In this document: positions 58,121 through 64,000 of the stretch, one piece after another
Position numbering within the stretch: the first letter of the stretch is position 1
How the letters are laid out: each line of letters opens with the position of its first letter
Source of the DNA: Chondrosia reniformis
Lineage: Eukaryota > Porifera > Demospongiae > Chondrillida > Chondrillidae
Length of the DNA: 64,000 nucleotides
Assembly (NCBI GenBank): GCA_947172415.1
Contig: OX359201.1
Location: 6,188,501-6,252,500, forward strand
Direction of reading: 5' to 3'
Program-made: the position numbers and the translations under genes
Notes under the pieces: model-generated
What the model was told of the DNA's origin: nothing
The model's input: the letters and a program-made list of their open reading frames with translations, nothing else
Databases searched by the model: none

Positions 58121-59171
58121 ATGGCGAAGAAGGTCGATCCCAAGTCCAATCAGGTAACTGACCGTGATCAGTCTAATGGTTGCCTTGTTCTCTCAGGTTA
58201 TCTGTCAAGTGTCTATTTTAGGCTGTTAATATGGCTATGAGAAGAGGAATGGAAGTGGAAACGTCAAAAAAGTGTATGTTATATATAATACCCTAGATAT
58301 GGATGAGTCATCTGTCTATAGCTATACTTTGACCTTTATATGTATCTCTTTCTTTATTGTACATAAATGCCCTTTTTGATTCATGTCATTCATATCGAAT
58401 GCCCTTTGCCATTGCAGATTCTGCATCCTCAAACAAACAACATTTGACATCTTTAAATACAGCAAAGCTAGACAGAGAAACTGAAGAATTAAAGCGTCAG
58501 TTGGTAGTTTGTTTTCATTTAAAAGATTGCCCATATCTCTAATCAAGAAACTCTGCCATCTAAAAATTCTCTCATTATAATACTGCATAGTCCTGTAAGA
58601 TTACTTTCTCCATTCATCTCTTGTTTGTTGTTTTGTAGATGGCACTGTTTCGCTAGATTTTGGACGTACTCTACAACAAGCTAGGACATCAAAAGGAATG
58701 ACTCAGAAAGACGTAGCAACAGTAAGTATCAAGTAATACTACTAAAGGTTTATAGTGTAGCAATGTCTACAGAGAACGAACGTGCTCTGTGGTTCATTTT
58801 TGTTGATGATCTGTGTTAGGGTGTATCTCCTGCAATAAGTACCTTTGTCACCATTCACAGAAAATTAACGAGAAGCCTCAAGTTGTCATGGACTATGAGG
58901 CAGGCAGGGCAATTCCCAACCAAGTAATCATCAATAAATTAGAAAGAGCTGTTGGTAAGAAACTTTTTTTCATTTTGCCACCACTTTCCTCAGCTGGTAA
59001 GGTTCAGATATTAAATCAGCTGAATGCAGTATTATCTAAACCTTCCCAGACGTGGCTTAAATACGGTCTCAAGACTACTGAAGTGCCAATCTTAATTTTA
59101 TCTTTGCAGGAGTCAAGCTAAGGGGAAAAGACATGGGAAAGCCCCTTGGTCCAAAGAAGAAATCGCAATAA
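58121..59171 (+). CDS. EDF1: EDF1 / MBF1 transcriptional coactivator
   Basis: Bridges TBP and bZIP-type activators and also binds collided ribosomes. Six exons (58121-58153, 58222-58273, 58418-58495, 58639-58721, 58861-58954, 59110-59171) close as 133 residues. The MBF1 N-terminal region is seen in [20 protein letters not shown]; the helix-turn-helix is [32 protein letters not shown] and [20 protein letters not shown]. It is shorter at the N-terminus than the ~148-residue vertebrate protein. Confidence 0.95.
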
Positions 59172-59274
59172 CTGTTGCTGTTCTAAAAGCATTTGTATCT
59201 GACCTATCATTGTTATTACGCGCATCAATATGTATTACCAAGTATATACCAACCGCCATTGATAGTTCACCAAA

Positions 59275-60376
59275 ATGGCCGACTCTCAGAAAGTTGTTTT
59301 GGAGACTACTATGGTAAATTGGAAATTAAATGGAATAAGACGTTTTACTATAATTTCCATTCTTCTTCAAAGGGCGATATAACTGTTGAACTGTATTTCA
59401 AACATGCACCAAAGACATGTAAAAACTTCGTCACTTTGGTTGGTAAAGCATTGCTGAGTTACGTCTGATGTTTTACGGAAATTATTTAACAATTTTGTAT
59501 TTCTAGTCGCAACAAGGCTACTACAATAATTGCAAGTTTCACAGAATAATATCGGTATGGTTCACTCATATATATATTATACTACAGGCTTTATGTATCT
59601 CGGATATATACAATATGTGATGATTTGCAGGACTTTATGATTCAGACTGGGGATCCAACGGGAACCGGAAGTGGTGGAGCTTCCATATATGGGTAACCTA
59701 TTTTATTCCATGGATGACACAACATAGTCTGCATGAAAACATTGTTTGTCGTTCACATAGGCCATGCTTTGAAGATGAGATCCATGTAGAATTGAAGCAT
59801 ACAGGAGCAGGAGTGTTATCAATGGCAAACAGGTCTGATTCCTCCATCTTAGGAAGCAGGTCTAGCATGCAAGGAAATGTAGATTATTTGATTAGCAGTT
59901 TTCATGAATTCCTTGTGAAAGGAACTTGTGGCTAAGTCAATCTTAAGTATAATTTTTGAAAATAATTTAAATTTTGTTACAAACAACAATCAGGAGCTTT
60001 ATTCATTATGATCATGATCAGATGAATTTCTTTCATCTTTGTAGTGGTCCTAATACTAATGGAAGCCAGTTCTTCATAACACTAGCACCCACACAATGGT
60101 TGGATGGTAGGTAATCGCATGATGTGCATGTGACTGTCACATGATCATTTTCTATACATAGGTAAACATACCATATTTGGACGTGTATGCGATGGCATAG
60201 CAACTGTAAAGAGGATAGGAATGGTTGGAACAGATTCAAATGATAGGTTGGTTAAAATAGCAATGTACAGAATAGTTAAATACACATTTATAGTAATATA
60301 CTAATTTTTATACTTATTATACTCCCTCTCTAGACCACTAGAAGATGTAAAGATACTTAAAAGCTATTCATTATAA
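59275..60376 (+). CDS. PPIL1: Peptidyl-prolyl isomerase PPIL1 (spliceosomal cyclophilin)
   Basis: Cyclophilin of the activated spliceosome, partner of SKIP. Eight exons (59275-59313, 59373-59438, 59507-59554, 59631-59692, 59761-59832, 60045-60106, 60162-60246, 60334-60376) close as 158 residues. Active-site strings: [45 protein letters not shown] and FGRVCDGI. It begins 103 bases after the EDF1 stop and converges on the receptor gene with 82 bases between stops. Confidence 0.95.
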
Positions 60377-60458
60377 TATTTACATGAAGATTAATGGCTG
60401 TAAAAACATAACAATTATTTGTTAGACTTTGTTGGTTCTTTTAAAAATGAATTGTAGA

Positions 60459-63400
60459 CTATGACTTAGTTTTCTTTTGTGCTACATCATTTTCCGAAGT
60501 CCAAACATGCTCAAAGAATTCATCTATAGAATCATGACCAAATAAGTCCTTTACTGTCCTCCTTCTCTCCCGTTTGGTTTGGATATCTTGAAATCTCTCA
60601 GGACCAGCAGAACTAGCATGTCGCAGAGGCCTTGCTGGTCTATTATAAGAATCACTTCTGACCCTGCTCCAGCCTGGTATGGGGTTAAGAGGTGGCTTCA
60701 TTTGGAAATCACTTCTTATGCGCCTCAGCTCTCTATTGGGTTGTTCCTGTGGCTGCTGGGGCTCACTGCCCTGCTCACTCTCGGAAACATCATCAGCAAT
60801 CCATGACTGTCTGGCCGTGTCACTGGGAGCAGTGATTCCGCTGCTAACTACAGATAGAGGTGTATTTGTACGATGGTCTCCGTGGTGGGCTATTGTTGAG
60901 GAGGTCAGTGAGAGGTTGGTGGCTATGTCAGTGCTGGTACTGAGGGTGTCATCATTGTGATGATGTGGATAATGGTAGTAGGGATAGGATAGGGAAGAAG
61001 ATGTGTTTCGATATTGACCTGGGTGATAATTGTGAGAGTTGGTCTGAAGCAATGGATCAACCTTAGGAGATAATTTTGTTGGAGAACTAGGTAGGGAAGG
61101 GGAGTTGGCCTTTTCTTCCTTGTTGAAGGAATTATCAATGAATTCCTCAAACGTCTTCTTATCAAACTCAAGATCGCCTCCAAGGTCAACAGATTTTCTT
61201 GCATTATTAATGTGAGCCTCTTTAATGTCTTTTGCAGAAATATGACTTGCGTTTCTGCTATTAATGAGAGGACTGTAGACTTGAGTTCGTGAGTCTTGCT
61301 GGATGTGCTTCTCAGGCGAGGCCAGTGGGAAATAGGTCCTGTCCAGCGAGTTACTAGACCCACCTACTTCACTGCCATACTGGGGAGTGCTTAGTGGACC
61401 AGAAGAGGCATAGTAGTAACTTTTAATATTTGTTGGAGATGGTTTGCTGTGAATGGTTCTTGGTCCCCCTATCTCCGAATCCAGTTCAGAATCAGCCGGT
61501 GATGAAATTCCAGTCTCTTGGTACTCAAACCCCTGATGTAGGTCTTTACCATTCTCCAACTGTGCTTCTTTGGGATTCATGTCTGAGATTGACTGCTCAT
61601 TTATGCTTTCTCTAGTGGCTGAAAGTCTGGATATATTACCCCTTTCTCCAACTTTAACAACATAATCATTATCATCTAAGAATGATACGCTTGCCTTTCT
61701 TTCCAAAGTGGATAACCTCCTTAAGGATGCTCCTCTGTCAAGAGTGTATGTCTTGTTCATTTTCTCTCTCCTGTATTTCCTACATTTGTACACAATACAG
61801 CAACAACAACAGAGACAAAAACAGAGAAGAAGGAGACCTCCTCCTCCACCTGCTCCTGCTGCTATAATGATCCAGAGATCTATTGGCAAACCCGTACCAT
61901 TCCCATTTCCATTTGTAGGATTCACAACTGAAGTTGGAACAATAAAGCCAGATTCACTAGATATTGATATCAGGATGTTTGATGATGTAAACGGGGTTGC
62001 ACTAGAAGTACTTTCTATATTCCTTATTGTTGGCTGTATATTCTCTGATGTACCCTGTGTATCCTCTGATGTAGTTTGCAGAACCTTTGATGTAGTTTGC
62101 AGAACCTTTGATGTTGTTTGCAGAACCTTTGATGTTGTTTGCAAAACCTTTGATGTTGTTTGCAGAACCTTTGATGTTGTTTGCAGAACATTTGATGTTG
62201 TTTGCAGAACCTTTGATGTTGTTTGCAGAACATTTGATGTTGTTTGCAGAACATTTGATGTGGTTTGAACAACCTTTGATGTAGTTTGAATAACCTTTGA
62301 TATGGTTTGAGTATTCTCTGTTTTAGTGGGTTCATTGTCTGGGGTTTTCTCTGAGCCTGAAGGAGATAAAAGGTTATTCTTCATAGTAAAGGATGGAGTG
62401 TAGGTCTGAGGTTCGGCTTCTGTGGAGGTGGTACTGTTGGTATGGCTGAGCTGACAAGTTGGTACTTCTCCCAACCAAGTTCCATCTTTCTGACATGTAG
62501 TGTTAGTAGTCCCTTGCAAGTCAAAACCAGTTCTGCACTCAAAGGTAGCGGTAGATCCATATGTACGGGAAGATATATTTACATTACCATTTTGAGGAAT
62601 TACGGGAAATGGACATTCAACAGCTGCATAATTCAAAAGGGAAAAGAATAAATACAAATCATAATAGTTTAAATTGAGTTAATTAGCTACGTATACACAC
62701 ATAGGAGAACTAAGTCAAATATATCCCTAGATCCTACCTAATGCATGCAAAGATACTGATGATGTGCATGTACAGTCACCCTTGGGTATATGGATATTGA
62801 AGTGATAAGGAAACTAGATAGTCAATTTCTAATTTCTAAGGTGATAATCCACAGTACATCGAATATGGTGGCCATGTTTTTCATGCCATCCCTACCTAAA
62901 GAGATACATACTACATACTCTTGTATAATAGTGATACTGCACAGTTACCGTAAAGTTCATATGTAGATTAAATACTGAGCCTGCTGACATGCTCCTCAAT
63001 CCTTACCTTGACAAACTGGGCTTCTTCCTGACCACATCCGATCTCTTTTACATTCTCTGCTGTTATTACCAATTATTCTGTATCCCAAGTCACATGTATA
63101 AGTTACCAGGGATCCTTCTGTGGTATCAGTCAAATTCCTAGTCCCATTAGCACTGTAGCCAGGATCTCCACAATCTAGATACAAAAATGTGTGGCAGGTC
63201 TTCATACGTACATCTGTATACATCTAGTGCGTGAATTGGACATGCACAATTTTGGGAATTTTTTGACATATAAAATTTATTATAACAGCCGTGGTGCTAT
63301 AAAAATTGAAACTATATAAGTTATATTTCATACAGAATCATCTATATGAGTCATAACATTTCCATTAGCATGAAAAGCAAATGTGAAAGTATGTATATGT

Positions 63401-64000
63401 ATTACTATAACTGTATGACCAAATATAAACTGTTTGTTTTATACATTTAAGACATGTTCTCTTGTTGACCGCCACTGTATACCTCCCGCAGACCGAAATC
63501 CTTTCACATATCAACTCCCAATAAAGGATTGGTCATATCAATTTGGTGTAATGATGTGTTGGAGGAGAGGCATGCGAGAAATGTCCACCTAGGAAGCCTG
63601 GTCAAGCTACACCCTTAAAATATCCACCGAGGAGTGTCTGTATCACCAACTACCGTGCATTACACACCACTTTAAAGGGACACTTTTAAAGACAACAGGA
63701 TACCATACAACCTCTATATATAATACATTTAGATGTATCTGCCTGTTTTTATATATAATATACCCATATATTTAATTAATTTTATATGTATATATATGAA
63801 GTGAAATTTTAGTATTATAACTCAAACAGTTCATTGTAGTGAGATATAGGAATAATATATATATATATCAATTGGTTAACAGCTGGATGTTATGGTATAT
63901 ATGTATTTATGGACTTACCTGCCACAACTAATATTGAAACCTCTGAGATATTTCCAGCACTCATGTTCAGTTGACAGGAATACTCTCCAAAATCCTCTTG
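60459..64000 (-). CDS. Ig/sushi transmembrane receptor, partial (5' part outside window)
   Basis: Visible exons (minus): 63919-64000 (end of an Ig-like domain, DFGEYSCQLN), 63007-63174 (sushi domain, CGDPGYSANGT...YTCDLGY...CKRDRMWSGRSPVCQ), and 60459-62623. The last begins with a second sushi domain (CPFPVIPQNGN...CRTGFDL...CQKDGTWLGEVPTC). Next is a Thr/Ser-rich stalk with about a dozen seven-residue repeats (LQTTSKV), a membrane segment (LPIDLWIIIAAGAGGGG, then LLLLCFCLCCCCC), a basic stop-transfer, and a ~430-residue cytoplasmic tail rich in Ser, Pro and Tyr (TYTLDRGASL, YYYASSG, YPYYHYPHH). The modular surface plus long tail suggests adhesion or immune-type recognition with tyrosine signalling; ligand and family name are unknown. 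Confidence 0.85.
62048..62300. repeat. Coding 21-bp tandem repeat (about 12 units)
   Basis: Unit aacctttgatgttgtttgca(g), in phase with the minus-strand receptor gene, where it encodes LQTTSKV/LQTTSNV. Because 21 is a multiple of three, unit gain or loss keeps the frame. Long frames on the plus strand here are shadows. Confidence 0.95.
63175..63918. other. Intron of the receptor gene
   Basis: A 744-base AT-rich intron between the Ig-like and first sushi exons; nothing else recognised. Confidence 0.7.

Noticed and set aside
61708..62268. 186-residue plus-strand frame with repeated TFDVVCR
   Set aside because: Antisense of the in-frame 21-bp repeat of the receptor gene.

Overview
The window is animal nuclear DNA: spliced genes with short GT-AG introns, AT-rich spacers, no operons or ribosome binding sites. 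Gene content (REV1, TUBGCP5, KYAT, RAPGEF1/C3G, AIF1, a CARD-death protein, RTEL1, CFAP157, TMEM19, DNLZ, EDF1, PPIL1, an Ig/sushi receptor) is metazoan. The compact layout suggests an early-branching invertebrate, most likely a sponge; that lineage call is an inference. No bacterial, plasmid, phage or CRISPR feature is present. Exon boundaries were placed by eye from splice consensus, reading phase and remembered family sequences; several models close exactly in frame (TUBGCP5 870 aa, KYAT 452 aa, AIF1 145 aa, EDF1 133 aa, PPIL1 158 aa, DNLZ 170 aa, TMEM19 291 aa).

Layout. 1-982: last exon of an unrecognised gene. 983-4530: gene-poor, with a pyrimidine tract. 4531-6999: uninterrupted REV1. 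7128-18232: TUBGCP5 in about 30 exons, its introns loaded with minisatellites and a foldback Penelope-type element carrying hammerhead ribozyme motifs. 18617-21639 (-): a three-exon gene for a secreted protein extraordinarily rich in His, Met, Trp and Cys with a five-residue periodicity. 22794-29757 (-): kynurenine/glutamine aminotransferase. 30213-about 36900 (-): RAPGEF1. 39559-42312 (+): AIF1. 42650-44586 (-): CARD plus death-fold adaptor. 44783-53304 (-): RTEL1 helicase with a C-terminal RING. 53437-56226 (-): CFAP157, sharing a 73-bp divergent promoter with TMEM19 (56300-57278, +). 57473-58083 (-) DNLZ and 58121-59171 (+) EDF1 are head to head 37 bp apart; PPIL1 (59275-60376, +) follows at once. 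60459 to the right edge (-): a receptor with Ig, sushi, Thr-rich repeat stalk, membrane segment and long tail, cut by the window end.

The genes do not form one pathway. Three concern genome maintenance or microtubules (REV1, RTEL1, TUBGCP5), one is ciliary (CFAP157, with an RFX X-box just before its start), and several are signalling genes (RAPGEF1, AIF1, the CARD-death adaptor, the receptor). The two most unusual items are the His/Met/Trp/Cys-rich secreted protein at 18617-21639 and a scattered set of hammerhead ribozyme motifs (8206-8251, 8607-8652, 38575-38620, and decayed copies at 27453-27495 and 28242-28278), of the small kind known from Penelope-like retroelements.
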